Shown one piece after another: positions 1 through 14,890 of a stretch of DNA of 64,000 nucleotides. A program made the translations under genes and the position numbers. Every line of letters begins with the position of its first letter. Position 1 is the stretch's first letter. The notes under the pieces were generated by a model that saw nothing but the letters and a program-made list of their open reading frames with translations, searched no databases and was not told the DNA's origin. Origin of the DNA: Edolisoma coerulescens (taxonomy: Eukaryota; Chordata; Aves; Passeriformes; Campephagidae); contig VWZW01004136.1 of NCBI GenBank assembly GCA_013397115.1, positions 863,913-927,912 of the forward strand, read 5' to 3'.

Positions 1-3000
1 TCCTCATGCCAACATTTTAAAGGTTCCCTTTGATCTTAGCTGCAAGTCTAGGATGAATAAACCTCACCAGACCAGCAGAGGCTACAAAAACAAATCACAA
101 GTTTTATCATTCCTTCATTGTCCTCAAGGACCCTTGGCATTTTGTGGAGTCTATCTTCTCACAGGCACTCCTTCAGCTCCAGTTAGTTTATATTTCCAGC
201 CCTGTTCAGTATAACCCTGAATTCTGGCAGAAAGTCACGTAAACATAAGTACACTTGTTAAAAAGAAACACATATTTACCAACACACAACTTGCTCTCAT
301 TCTTTAGTTATAAATAGCATGTCTTGTCTTCCCTGACTAAAGTAATACACCTTTCAACATCTTTAAAACAAGCCAAATTACAGCCCTGATCCAAATACCC
401 TCTTTTTTAATAGCCAAATTGTACTTCTGTTGTGAATGCTTTGCTTAGGTGAAATTATCTTCCATTTAGCTTGCACTATACTTACGAAGTCATGCAGTGG
501 TATTTTTGCCTTATGCTTCTCCAGATATTGAAGCAAGAAGATTAGATGGATAAAGGCATATTTCAGCCTCTAGTGATCTGACTTATACTTGGATACACTA
601 TTATTTTTAGCTATACAGACTCATAAGTATTCTGAAAAATCAAATTAGAAACAGATACTAGGTTTAGGAGACACTAGAAGAAACTTATTGCACCAATATG
701 AAAAATAAAATACCCTAAATCCAACAGAGTTACCAAAGGAGCATAGGCATTAAAGCAATTGGATATATAGAACTTTTCGACTGCTAAGATTTTACCATTT
801 TAAAATGTAAAAAATTTTCTTCTGTCTTTTGTCATCAATATTCTGCATCTGTCTTCTGCAATTTAAATATGCTAAATGCTTCTTTGTGTTCCTAAATTGA
901 AATGAGCTCAAGAACAATTTTCCTGAGATCTTGATTTCTAATAAATGTGGGGTTACATGTAGATGAACTAACTAAGCAGAAGAAGATACTAGATCTGAAG
1001 ATAAAGGTGTGAGCACAGACAAGGTGAAGAGGGGAACTGGAGATGGCAGCAGGGCCCATCCCATGGCACCTGACAGAGAGAGCAGGGCAGCTCTGGAGAT
1101 GGCAGCCAGCTTTAACCAGGATCTTCATCCATCACATGGGTTCAAGGTGATGAGGCAAGTCTGAGGCCAAGCTTGGTGGTCAATGGGTCAGGCAGTCTAG
1201 AGATTTCCAGGCAGACCCATAGTGACAGGACAGCCCTACCACTAAGCATGAATCCCATGTATGGGTCAGAGTCCATGGACAAGGACAAGCTGTGCCTAAG
1301 CTGGAGAGCAGCAACCTGGAAGCACTGCTTAAACAGGCATTGGTGCCTCAGGGTTGAGTTTAAATCCTGCTCCTGGGGTGGGAAGCCCCAGTAAGGCTGG
1401 TCAGGGCTGTTATCAGTGATCCAGGACACTTGACAGAAGCTTCCTTGAAATCAGTGGGATTTCAAACTGTTGAAGTTTACTGTTGGAAGAAGCGTGTCGC
1501 TCCAAAGAACTACAGCTGGTGATGAACAAATTTTAAGGTGTTATCAGTGCTCTATTCATCATGGTATCATTAAAGAGAAATCAGAAAATTAATCTTTACT
1601 GAACCAGGAGCAAATTAAGTTGCTGTATCTCTCAGTCTCTCTAAATCCTTTCTCCATGACAATTTTAGTAGGGTTTTAGTATATATGATTTCCATCCACC
1701 CCCTCACCTACCACCACCACCCCTCTCAGTGCTTGTGTGGAGAGAATTTTGCTCAAAGGACAGCACAGCTCTCAGTAAAAATTAAAAGTGAAAGGAAATG
1801 GCTCTTTCTAACAGGACAAGTTTCCATTAAATTCATTCTACACCACTACTCAATGTGTTTTACAAATCAGACAGGTGATTTTCTGATCGAGACTTTTAGA
1901 ATGCAGCCTAGATTGTGCTCAAGTAGAAATGGAAAAAAGAAAAAACATTCACAAGTCATCTCAACCCAAGGAGAATCAATCTCTTCCAGAATCAATGAGG
2001 TCTCTACAAAGGCAATTGTTTTACAGCAACCAGAGAACCAACAAAATTCAGAGAAAGTTCCTTCTGGCAGATGTGTCTAATAAACACAGTTCCCATATAT
2101 GTTCAGATGGCTGAAGCTGTTTATACGACCTTCCATCCGAGCAATTTCTCCATTACTGTTTTATCTTTTAGTTATTGTGCTTGGCTGTCAGCAGGGTTTA
2201 TTTTCAACTGGTTTAAATTAAAAAAAAATTCCAAAACAAAAAGACAAATGTAACACAGTCACTATTCAATCCATAGCGATTCCTGCAGTGTTTCTAGCAA
2301 AGCATGCATTTATAACAGTGACCTGAGCTATCTCACTGGGCCCAGAGGAGAAAGGTCACCTTCTTATTGAGAGAGTTCTGTACCCTGCTGTTGGAGCCAT
2401 TTGGAGAGACTGCAGATGGTGAGCTACCACAGTAAAGAAAAGAGGAATAATTCCAAAACGTAGTCCAAAACTCTTTTAGCACAAAAAGCCTATCCTTAAT
2501 CCCTTGCATAGTTTGATTTAATTTGAGCATAACATGGTTTGACCTTTCAAATACCTTTTAAAATTAATTTTCTTCCCATTTCCAACACTTTAATTTCCAC
2601 AGCAGAAAAACTTAGAAGGAGCAGTCTAACCTATACAAGCATTAGCATCACCCAGCTTTTTTAACCTGTAAGGTCTGGAACAACTCAGAGTAACTGTTTC
2701 ACAGTGGTTTGGAAATGACACAGTGTGCAGAAAGTTTCACAGCTCATCAGTTTTAGAAAATTTTCTAAACACGTGCTTGTAATTCAAGATCAATTTTAAT
2801 CTAACTCATGCATGTTTTCTAATGAAGTCAAATAGTGACATAATAATTTAAAAGGTATTTTTAATTCCCAGTTAGGAAACCAGTAGCAAATCTAAAAACT
2901 CTAACAAATTTCCAACAGTTCTTTCTTTAGTGCTTTTGGCTTAACATCAAAGGCAGATTTTTATTTATCTTCAAAACACTGTTGTGTCTGAAAGTGATGT

Positions 3001-6000
3001 GTCAAAAATGGAAGAAAGATAATTTTCAGTGGATGTGTAAATCAGTTCATTTTCTGCTAACTTATAGCATTTGGAGAATACATTTGGAAGTTATGCAGAG
3101 CACTTTTTAATGGACTGTATATTAGCAGCACACTTCTGAGTGAAACTGGCATTTATTCCTGTTTCAATTTCACAGTTATTATTCGCCAGTTGTACTTTAG
3201 CCTGTCCATACTCACATCTTGAGTTACCACAATGCAACCAAACTGTCTGCATGCAAAGTTCAGTGAAATGTTGTCCTAGTTTTAACAGATTTGGAGGACA
3301 GATACAACAAATGACTCAGAGATATTTTGAGTACTGGTAAACAGAAGATAACTGCTAATGCGTGAACAAAGCCATTATTTCCCTGTTCCCCTATAACTTG
3401 ATTTAAAAATTAAAATTGGATAATTACTATATGACTCTTTTGTCAATGTCATGAGACATGGTGTTAAGACAATAGCAGGCATTTCTCAAAAACCACGCTA
3501 AGACTATTTTTTTCTTGTCAGTTTGTGTTCAAAACAACGATATACTTGAGTTCTCAGTTCTGGAATTTATTAACATCTGTGGAAGTCAACAGTGCTTGCT
3601 CCCCATGAGGGTAAAAGCCTATACCTCTGTCTTTTAGAGCATTCCCTGCAAAGTATTTATCCCCTTTAACACCCATGTGTGAAGAGATGTTGAGGCTCTT
3701 TTATAAATGGGTTCCTGAACAATGCAGACCTGTGATATGGCTTAAACAGCCACATCTGTTGCAGGGACGAAAATCACCCTGCAGCAGCAGTCACACAACA
3801 TTTGGCTGTGAAATGCTGAGTAACATCAAGAGAAAACCTCTAAGATGTTGAAAAATGGAGTGGTGGTGCTTGTGAGACAGTGGGGTTTTGAGTTGCTGTG
3901 AGTGCTGCCCAGCCTTAAATTAGGAGCTGATACAAGTTTCAGAAAGGAGTTATGGCCATTTCCTCTTTCTATCCCCCAAGGCAAGAGTTCTGTTGGAACA
4001 TTGCATATTAGAGCAGAGGAGCAAAGATTGTCAGAGCTCTGTGTTTGACCTTCTAGCATGTCAAGTTGAAGAATAGATGTAAGAAAATAGGAAAAGGCTA
4101 AAAAGCAACTGTTAAACAACATAAGTTAAAAAAACATCTGATGGACCTGGATAAAAGTGGCAGTCTTTGCCACTTAGGCTTGTGCCTCCAGACTAATCTA
4201 ACAGATCTAGGGAAGCAAAGTTACAAGGAAGAGATGAGCTAATAGGCATGGCCCTACAAGAATTATGATCAATTAAATCCAAGATGTAATTTACCTGGTT
4301 TCAAGTTACCATACAAATCCCAAGTGTGAAGGATTTCCTTGGGACTTGGGCTCGCAAACCTTTCAAGAGACTGGAGGATCTGTTGCAATGGATTGCTACT
4401 TCAGCACTGTGGAATTAACTAGCTCTGTGTAATTCTTCCTTTCAAATGTGTCCTTACAAGCTGGGCATTCCTTCTGCTATTTGCCTCTTTGTTGCTGCCA
4501 GAGTCATAAAAAGCAAGAGCTGGCAACATGGAAGAGCAGAGCAGCTTTGGTACATTTGTTTTCATCACTTTTTTTCTCTTGGTTGCTATGCTAGTGTGTA
4601 AGCATAACAGATTAGATTCTGACATGCAATCTCATGGAAAGAGAAGCTTAAAATTTGATTATAGTGAAAGTCTAGCTTGCTTTCAGAACCCCTGAAGTCT
4701 ACCTCAGTCTTAAACAATACTTGGAAAAGCGTCTGATGAAGAAATGATGACATGTGTCTATTCTCATCAAGACTTAGAGATAAGGCTGGGAAGACTTTGC
4801 TACAAAACTCCACAGAGTAAAAGAGCATCTAAAACTATATACAAGTCTTTTGTTCTTTATGTAGCTAGTACTAACCCAAAATTATTCTGAGTCCTAGGAA
4901 TGACCCAGACTGGCACTGTGATGTAGTCAGAAAGAGACCAGTGTATCAATCAAAACAGAAAGCAGAAGTTTGCACAACCACTGAAACTTTCATTTTCTGG
5001 CAAATTCATCATGTTTCTAAAGAATCGGTGCTCTGTTTTTCTCCATCATGGCACACATTATAGGCCTTTACATCGGACAGAAGGCCCCCATCACTTATTC
5101 TTGCTGTTGTTGCAATTCTGTCTCAAAAGGCTCCTACAAACAGCAATACAGGGAGTTTGTCTCAGGCTTACAGTGCAGCTAAGGCTTGCTTTAATCTGTG
5201 TCGTATCACAGCAGGCTCCGAGGGACCATTCAACCACTGACAGGCTGAATGAGTGGGCTACAGGCTTCTCCATGCCCTTCCTCATCTCTGATCATGAGCT
5301 GAGCTGCAAACTCCAAAGGTATTCCCAGAACACGGCAGTGACTTTGACAAATTGGCTCAAATCCTAAGAGGCCAGTTCAGATCTGACTGGGTCATTATTA
5401 ATTTATTAAGTAACAGAGAGTATGTCAGAAGTGTTGGTGGGTGCTGAAGCAGGGTTCCATGTCCTGCTGTTACTGTTAACACTCCCCATGGCAGACTGAA
5501 ACTCTAACAAGAGTTAGCAGCATTTGCCCTGTCCCCACTGGCCTGCTGAGTATTTGTGTCATGCACTAGGCATTAGCAGGGAATATTTTTAAAAGAATAC
5601 TTATATTACTTACATATTAAACAACAACTACTCACATTTTCTCTAGCTGCTAGTAATTTTGATTAGGAAAAATAGCTGACCCTCTTACTCCTTGCATAAT
5701 TAAAGAACCACGCTGTTCTTCCCGTGGTTTTTCTTGCTTATGATTTTCCATGGCAATCCATTAAGTGTTACAGTATTAACAGGGACCTAAACCACCACAT
5801 TTAATCAACACTACTTCTCACATATCAACACCTGGGCTCAGAAAACTGTACATTAAATAGTGGCTTTAGTGAATTATCTGACCTTTCCCTCTCAAGTCTG
5901 CACCTCCAAATTGCAACTTTCCTTATTTTGGTATAAAATATTGGCAAGGTCAAACCCTGCCATAGCACCTGTAAATTTCCTAAAACGGCTCACAGAACTG

Positions 6001-9000
6001 GCCTATCTACTTGTATAAATCATGACTGCAAATGTGTTTGGATTATCTATGTATTTGGTATTCATGAGGTTTACAGTTCTAGCTTGTAGCCAGGAAAATT
6101 GCTTTGATTTTTTGTAAGTCTCCTAGCAAAAGACAAATAAAAAATATAATATGTTTACTACCAAACACAGTTCTTTAAACTCCTGATACATTTCCCCTGA
6201 CAATTCCTTTTCCATCAATCTTCCTGCTCTTGAATATCTCCCTGACATTTTCTGCCATGGCAGCAAAGGACATCTTCTGGTTGACATAACGTAAAATTAA
6301 TTCTACTAAAGAACTTTTTTTTTCTTCTCTTTTACTTAAAAGCAACTGGACTTCATTCCTGGGTCTGAGAGAAACAAATAACATGAATAAATCATCTCCA
6401 TGTTCAACATATCATTATTCTGAGGCACAATGGGTAGGTGTGTCTAACTGGAATACCTCCAATTATCCCCCATCCCATTCTGAAGCAATTAGAGAATACA
6501 TTAAGGTCTGTAACATTACTGGTTTGCTCCTAGACTTTGGGCACAACTGAAGCCTCTGGAAACAATTCCAGTCCTACCAATGGATCTGACCAGTCCTCCA
6601 TAGTGTAAACAACCACTGGCATCCTCAGCATGTATAAATGCTCTTTGTCTGCTTCTCTGAAAATTGTCTGAGGGGCAGAGATAAAAAGCAAACTCCATTC
6701 TCACTGTCTAGTGCTTTACTCACTGCACCTCAGATCCGTGTCATACCCTGTCCTCATCTGCCCTCTGCATCTCCAGCCCATGGGGACGCTTCTCTCCAGG
6801 CATTTCATCAGGAAGACAGCAAAATCTCACTGGCGGTTTGGAAAGTTTTCCCTCTTACACTATGATTAAGTGTCTCTCATCTCGTTTCCAGGTAGTTCAA
6901 TTTTGGCTGAACAAAAGTTTTTCAAACATAAAGTCTACCACAGGAGCCTGTAACACTATTTTTCTTCCTAAAAAAACCCCTGCATAGACAGTTTCATCTA
7001 GGGGAAAATTCATTTACTTTGATTAAGAATATTGAAATCCCCCCCCCTTTTTTTTCCTCCTTCATTTTGTGTCTTCATACCGTATTTTAAATACCTGACC
7101 TGAATTTCAGTAGGATGCTGGCATGACTCTGGGGCTCCCTAAGGATGAAGCAGGTATTTCAACCCTGGCCCATCACTGCTTCAGGAATACTAATGTATTT
7201 TGCTGCATGTATTCCAGTCCATTTGATAATTATATCCACATTATGAGGTGAAAAACGCAGGACATAATGCAGACTACAGCTGGCACATTTGCACTTAAGA
7301 AAATATCATTTATACTAGAGTCAAACTCATACCCTGCTGGAATTTTAGCAGCTTTTCCTTCATGAAAAGATTTTAATAGCATTTTTCTATTGGTTCATTT
7401 TTGTCTGTCCATGACATATGTGAGTAAAGACACCATGTTTTAATAAATGAGAGTGCTGGTTTAAAAGACAGTAGGGGGAAGCTGTTGTCTTGATTTAGTT
7501 CACAATTTGGAAAGGCTTCAATAAATGCAGTACAGCAGGTGCTGAAGCAAAATAGATTGAAGAGGAAGCCTTCTCTCCACAAAACACAGAATGACATTTA
7601 CAGATGTACGCTCACAGCACACAGCGCTAACAACTGGGTAAGGGCAACAGTCTGTTCAACACCGTCTTTGATACAATTTGCTCCCTTTGAAGCTTAAAAT
7701 CTCAACAGGTGACACAGAAGAAAAGATTGTCTCCTGCAGACAAGTATGGGTATTTTGGCCTGGTCAGGCAGCAGAGGAAGATTTCTCACCCAACAGATGG
7801 GTGAGAAGTGTGTTTGTCCTGGATGCAGAGTGAAAAGCGCAGGCAGATGTAGCCATGTTCACTGCTCTCACTGCCGCCAGAGAAGGCAAGCTGCAAGCTG
7901 CCTGTCTTTTTTCCTCTGAAGAGTTTCAAGGAGTCTGCATCAGAAAGAGTCCACAAAGGTCTGCTACTCTGGCAGCTCCATGAAGCAGACTTAGAGGACG
8001 TGCCTGGAGGGCAGCAGGCCCATGCTCTCAGCACTGCCACGTATCACTGCCAGGTGCAAAGGACAGCCAGGAATTCCCCACAAACTGTCACAGCTTTGGT
8101 ATTCTGAACAGACAGCCAGAGAAGATTCTGAGAAACAGCCTCCAGGGATAAGCTGAGTTTTGAAAGTTAAGGGAGAAAGAAATAGTGAGGATCAAGGGTA
8201 GGAGAAGGCATTGGAAAGATAACACAACCTGGAACTTGACCATTAAAAAAAAATTAATTGTTAAAAGAAGTGAGACTGCAAAAACTTGTTCAGTGAAGAT
8301 CCAGGAAGAGCAGAGGAATGGGCTGTAAAAAGCATTCTCAGAAATGTGGAAGCAAAAGCATGGGAAGACCTGAGAAAAACTTGAATATTTGTTCCTAGTC
8401 TGAAGTAATTTCTTTTAGAGTGATATGTGATGCCATTGAATGCTGACAGGACGGAGACAATCACACAGCTTTTCTTTAAGAATATCTCCCTTCTGTTCCA
8501 CAGCTTCCTTGCAGTGGGAAGCATTTGAACAAGACAAACCAACACGCACAAGTCACTTGTCAGCAGAGCAAATGAACTCACAGTGCCTTATGCACTGGTA
8601 GGCTGCTGTGTGTACCGGAGATCACTCAGGCATCTCCCTGCTGCACTGCAGCCAGTTTGCTGCTGTAACATTAGCATAACCCAAGTCTGAGAAATATGAG
8701 CCTTTAGAAGTACCTGTACATCTTCAAATCCAGAAGGCTTGTCATCTTCCCACTAATCTGTTTCACAGGCTACTTACTGCACTTCATAGGACCAATCTGG
8801 GGGAGCTGAAAAAGCTATTTGTTGTCATAGAAACAGCAGGACTTTGTGCTACTGTGCAGGCTGATATGTGAGAGTATTATTGTTTGGCCTTTTTCCAGGT
8901 AACCAGATTGAGAAACGCTAAAAAGCTTTAAAAAAAGATCCTGAAATTTTGCCAAATAATCAGACCTACAGTTCTCACAAACACATACAAAAATTTACTA

Positions 9001-9483
9001 ATTGTTGTGGAAAAATCTGAAAACTCTGGGGTATGGGAAACTGTTGAAAAAAACATGTTCTTGACCCCAGAAAACAAACAAGCAATGGGCATCTTGTAAG
9101 GCTGCAGGAAATGTCCAAAAATCTGAAACCGGTTTTGAAGAAGCAATTAAAACTACAGCCATTGTCTTCAGTTCCCTCCACTTAGCTGAGGCTAATATTT
9201 TGAAAGCCTATGGTTAGAGTGGTAATTTAGGTCAATCCTACAAAAGCAGGTATCCCAAGGGTTTACCAGCTGCCAGAGAGCACCACTCACCGACCCCACT
9301 GCCAGGGCAGGTAAGGGGTTTGTGACTTTTCCTTTACTTTCTGTTCTTTGCTGCTGGAGAATAACAGTGCCAGTAAATCACTGAACTGAATGCTGGGAGT
9401 GACCAAACCTCCCGGCGCTGCAGGAACAGCTGCACTCCCCTGGTCCATGAGCTCCAGAGGAAGAACAGGTTTACACCCAAATT
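1..9483. other. Gene-free AT-rich intergenic sequence
   Basis: I see no coding exon, RNA gene or clear mobile element. The short frames (up to 131 codons at 1685-2080) lack family resemblance and convincing splice borders. The only low-complexity feature is a C9-T8 tract at 7039-7055. Confidence 0.6.
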
Positions 9484-9705
9484 ACAGAATCACAGAAGCA
9501 TTTAGGTTGGAAAAGACGGCTTAAGGTCATCGAGTCCAACTCCTGACTGATCACCACCTTGTCAGCTAAACCATAGCCCTAACTGCCACATCCAGTGGTT
9601 TCTTGAATACCTCTGGGGACGCTAACTTCCCCACCTGCCTGGGCTCCCTGTTCCAATGATTAAATCACACTTTCCATGAAGAAGTTCTTCCTGATTCACT
9701 GGCCA
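9484..9705 (-). mobile_element. CR1 LINE 3' tail fragment, about 220 bp
   Basis: Minus-strand CR1 end with the typical sequence before the tail: G-A-A-C-A-G-G-style coding end near 9650, a T-T-G-G-A-C-T-C-G-A-T-G-A-type stretch near 9535, then CTTTTCCAACCTAAATG and a terminal TTCTGTGATTCTGTAAT at 9484-9500. It is diverged and non-coding. The left edge on this strand (about 9705) is approximate. Confidence 0.85.
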
Positions 9706-12700
9706 CAGAAATACAAGGCATGTGTCTTAGATATCATTTACTTTTAAATTAAAATTAAAATAAGTCCTTTTACCAGAATATCTTTTTGTTGTTTTTCTTA
9801 CACTTTTTCTTAAAACATTCTTCTCCTCCACTTGCAGAACAGTATTTCTTGGTTATGATAGAATGGAAAGATAAATCTCAGGGTGTTGCTAGTTCGTAGA
9901 AAAGGTGGCATTTTTAACTATTTGGCTTGGCAAATGAGTGCATATGACTAGGATAGGTAATGCAAATATTTAGCTGTATGCTGGGCACAGGTGGGAGATA
10001 GAAAAAGCAGTTTAGATTATAAAGGTCTTAATCCATCTGCATAGAAACTTCCCATTCTTATCTCAACAGTCAAATTTTCTCCCCATCTGTTCCAGATAGT
10101 TCAAAACCCTGTCTCATTTAGCACAGAAATCACCACCCCCTTGCTGTGAGCCATAAAAAATGATCCAAATGGCCTTACATGTCCTGTGTGGAGAAAAAAA
10201 ATAGCCCTGTGACTTGCAAACAGCCTGTCTCTGTCATACAGGTATGACATCATCTGACATCTCTGAGTTAACATCCAGCTGGTCTATTGCCCCATAAAAA
10301 TATTCTCCATTTTTCTTACTGAAGTAATCTGCTTCTGTTACAGAATACACCTTACTCTTCTCCCATTGCCACAGAAACAGTCAGAATGCCTTAGGAATTG
10401 CAAATATGCAGTTACTAAACTTTCAGCTCTCTCAGACCTTCAAACTGGATGGATGTGACACTAAACTGAGCCATGAAAAAAATAAAGGAAAATGGCTGGA
10501 GGAGCAATTCATGTGGGAGTGCTTTTCTTAGATTCAATTTCTAATTTTTTGTTGGACAACAGCCTAGGGCTGCAGCCAGCCAAACAGCCTCCTCCTATGC
10601 CAGACCCAGCATCCATCCTCTATTCCAGCTCCCTTTTACAGGTTTAGTCCCTTCATATTCACCTCAGTTGCCAGCTGAGGAGCAATCTAATGTGATGCAG
10701 AAGGGCATGAGTCTTTGGGAAAAGAGAAGCACATGAAAGACCAATTTGTCAGTAAAGGGCTACTAATTTACACTGTAAACAGAAACAGAACTGCAAGATA
10801 AATGAAAAAAAAAAAGCTGCCATTTTCTAGATTCTGCTTACTTCATTGGCTATTCAGACTGTTGCCACTTGTTAGAGTTCAACGAAAGAGAGGACTGAGA
10901 AGCCTTTGGTGATTTTATTTCTGACCTAACCATAAAACACAGAGGCTTTTAGCCTACACTCCTCTTCAATAGCAACCCTGTGTGACCATCAGCTGTGGCA
11001 AATCCAGCCCAAGCGCTTTTCCTTTCCCTCCATATGCTGAATAAGTACCTTTTAAAGGCAAAGAGAGTGTGACTAGATATGCCAGTTTTTTCCAAGAGAG
11101 GAGAGGTCATGACTTGCAAAGTCCATGAGTCTAGGTTATATACCTGATCATCAAAATAATCCACTTGTTGCAAAAGCCTGGGATTAGGCAAGCAGGGGAG
11201 TGTTGTTCTGCTGCATCTGTAGTTACTCACACAGACTGCAGCTCTTCACTGGGTGGCACCACAACACAGATGCCTGTCACTGCAATTTGTAGACATTCTG
11301 GTGCTATAAATAGTAACACCATCATGCAGACAAACACAGCAAAGCCCAGTTGGTTTTGGAATTATCCCTCATTTACCGATAGTTACAACAACAGCTATTA
11401 ACTGACATGATACACTTTTGCTTTGCAGAAAGTCACTGAAGTATTTTACTGTGATGAAATATAGTTTGATCTGGAGTCCCTGGATATCACTTGGAGACAT
11501 GGAATGCAGTGAAAATACATCCATATTGCATATAAACATTTAAAGAGCTGTAATTCAAGTATTTTCTTTTTGTGATACACTTAACTTAGTTAGCTAAAAC
11601 CTGTCAAAAAATTCAGGTCTATTTCAAATACACAAAATAATCACCTGGGCATTCTGATACTGACTTAGGTCCCAGAAACAGGACATGTTCCCTGCAGGAC
11701 ATACGAAGCAAACTACAATGACACAGTAAAACTCACAGTGCTCCCATTGTATGCATTTGTGCCTCACATGAATAGGAGAAAATAGCAAATTTGTTCATAT
11801 GAACACTACTTCAGAATATTTTCTCAAAGCTAAAAGCAAACTGTTGACACTTGCATGGCAGGAAAATGAAGGTGGTCTGGATACAAGACACATGGAGTAA
11901 GACTGAGACATAAGCACCAGGTATCACTGGGCTGAAGTGAACCTCTGAAATTTCTCTGCATGACAATTGCAGGCTTGTAACATTCCTGCAGCTACAAATT
12001 TTCCCTCTGTCACATCCTTTCCCTGGCTGGGGAATCAGTTTCCTGCAGGAAGCAAATTAATTTCATATCAAGACTGACATCATTCCACTCTCACAGAAGG
12101 CACAGATTCCATGTTTGAAGACACCAGGGCCTGTTACAAGGTCATTCTGGTGGGATATTGAGAAGGCAGGTCAGGTAAGTTGTTTATAACTCACCAAACT
12201 GGGATCTGCAGATCCACAGATTACTCAGATTGTGTTTCAGGAAGAAGTAATGGGTGTCCAAGGGAGAAGCATATGCTGTGCCTGGGTCATGGGATGAGTG
12301 CTGCAGTACCAGCTGGAAGAAATCTGGCAGGAAACTTGAGGATAATCAGAATCTACAGCTAAGGAAAAACAGAGTAGACTTGGCAATAGAGAACACTGAG
12401 AGTAGATGTAATTTCCCCATCCTTATGTATCATTTATATAATACTAGAAAATTACTAACCAAAGAGGGGAAAACTGGAAAGAAAGCAGCTGATGTCATGC
12501 GGTTAATGTTAAAAAAAAAAGGTTAGAAAATGAATTATGCTAAAGCATCAACTGAAAAGCTGATGTTGCAAATTTTTGCTCATTTGTCCTTACTTTTATA
12601 TGAAAAGCTTGTTTTGATTCTATTTCATCTACTTTTCACAGATTCATAATTTATTTCTGCAATATATAAAACTTGCTGTTCCTGTTTTCACAGTGGAACT

Positions 12701-13255
12701 TTCCTTTGCAAACACTAGAGAGGATGGAAAAGGTGTGTTTATCTGCCCTCTGCTGGAAATACAGCACTGGCAATAAAATGGTTCCCTCTCCACATAGAGA
12801 TCGGCTTCATCATGGACTCAGCAGTTAAACACCACACGGGATGGATTTTGCTTAATGTACCTAGTCAAAATAAACTTTGTATTAGTTGCTCAATATTGAC
12901 TTACTCTTCTATATAAATACTGGGATCAAAACACTGGAGTAAATAAAAAGTATCTCTGTGGAAATCAAGGAAATTACGCTTTACAAAACTGTTTAAGTGA
13001 AAGTTGAATTATGCTGTTAGAAATGGAACTGGTAAAATTTGCATTGCCACATTCACAGACAGAGGCACTGTGTATATAAGCCACCCCTAGGACAGTGAGG
13101 AAGTAAAGGACTTCCAAAACCACTAAACACATCCAGCCCCACTACTACATTTACCCTTCTTCTGAAGTCATTCCTCCCCATAATCGACCTTACCAGAAAA
13201 TGTTACTTTTCCTTAAGAATTTGCTTCTATTCCTTGACTTCAATCCATGACTTAA

Positions 13256-13277
13256 TTTTTTTCTTTTTTTTTTTTTT
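13256..13277. repeat. Poly-T tract
   Basis: T7-C-T14 homopolymer tract in intergenic sequence. Confidence 0.9.
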
Positions 13278-14783
13278 GAGGGAAGACTCACACAGGGATT
13301 CAAGGATCTGACTGAAACATGTATTTTTCCAGCAGTTTTGCAATAACTTAATACTTAAAATAATAGCACTCATAAGAGAGAAAATTTTCTTGCAGTCTTG
13401 CAGTGCTACTACTTTTTTTAACCCAGGACCAGCTGTGCTATCTGTTAGGCTAGCATCTTAACCCAGAATTCTAGCTAACACAGGAAAAAGCATGATTAGT
13501 TAAAGCTGACAGAAACAACCCACTAATTAACATGCAGATTGTATTCTAAAAATCACACTGCTTCTTTTGCCTGCTCTGCATTTAGCTCATCTCCTCCTAT
13601 AAGCTGATTCAGACCAGCCAAACCTCAAAGAGCCCAGATGTTTTTTCCAGAAACAACCTTTAGGATTATAAGGCATATATGCAGCATTGCTCTTTGTGCT
13701 GCACGCTGTATGCATCTGACATTAATTCAGTTAGTCTGTGTGGTAGCAGCTCTTCAGCACTCAGATGGTGCAGATTATTATCATGAAAAATGGAAAAATA
13801 CTGCACTGGCCATCATGCAGCACTTCTGGGCTTGGCTTCACCTAGTGAAAGACTTCACCCTTTGTGCCTTTTTTCTTATTAAATGAAAATTACATCATAT
13901 TCAAAAGTAACACAACTTTCTCCTAATTTTCTTTCTCTACATGATGCTTTGATCTTCCTAGTCTTCTATCTATAACAGAACTTTTTTTATAATTTGCTTT
14001 CCTCAAAGTAGCATTTCACACACACACCCCTCATGGAAGCTGTGACTGAGTTGAATCCTATGGACTTCTTTTTCATAACAAAATATACACTGCAGAAACA
14101 CAGGTTGGTAAAGACATATAAATAAAATATTAGCCTGTCCTCTTCTACCTTTCATGCTGTTATTGTAAATTAATTTTTAATCAGTTCTTACCCCAGATAC
14201 ATCCCCCCTTTAAACATACACTTATCACATACTGTTAAAAGCATTTCTAAAAAGGCAATTTAAACACAGTGCCAAAGCTGCTCCTTAGCAGCCCTCTAAT
14301 TCACATTTATCTCTGGTATCAGCTTCAGCCATGATGCTCTTCCTTTTCACAAGCTGCTAGATGGGTATTTGAGCTGTGCTTTGGATAACAGTCCATTTCT
14401 GCCTTCTGAGCTTGCTGAAGGGGATTCTGTATTAAACAGGAGGCTTTCAGAGCTGCGAAGAGCAGTTGGGAATCCATCTACCACACATATTTTAGAAAGA
14501 TCCTCCTAATATTTTATGTCTATCAAAACATACAAGTATTTAAAAAATCCAGCTATCTACACTGCTACAAATTTGGGTCCTGTTCTGTATGACTGAAGCT
14601 CTCTCTTACATAAAAGGAGAGAAAGAGTTCAATGATTCATAATACATAAATTAAAAATTACAAAAGACACAGCTAACACTGCTTAGCAACTGTCTTTCCA
14701 TTCTAAACCCTCCTGTTGCTTCTCATTGCCAGATTTTAGGCATTTTGCCTTCATTTACCTCAGAGCTGTCTGCATCAGACTAA

Positions 14784-14890
14784 GGGTTTGGCTTTGGGTT
14801 TTTGTTGGGGTTTTTGTGGGGGAGAGGGGAAGAAGAAGAAAAGAAAGGAAAACACAACCAACCAAAAAAACAAAACAAAAACAAACACAA
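14784..14890. repeat. G/T-rich tract followed by purine and A/C-rich tract
   Basis: Starts with four spaced runs of three to five G's with T-rich loops (14784-14825), then GA-rich and CAAAA-rich sequence. It accounts for the open frames seen here on the plus strand. Confidence 0.8.

Noticed and set aside
6175..6384. Minus-strand 69-codon frame with a coding-like stretch (M-S-F-A-A-M-A-E-N-V-R-E-I-F)
   Set aside because: The composition looks protein-like, but I recognise no family, the tract before the possible acceptor is purine-rich, and no partner exon is seen. Worth a database search, not a call.
12150..12190. Consensus splice donor CAG|GTAAGT on the plus strand
   Set aside because: A lone donor; no coding frame, acceptor or promoter feature supports an exon.
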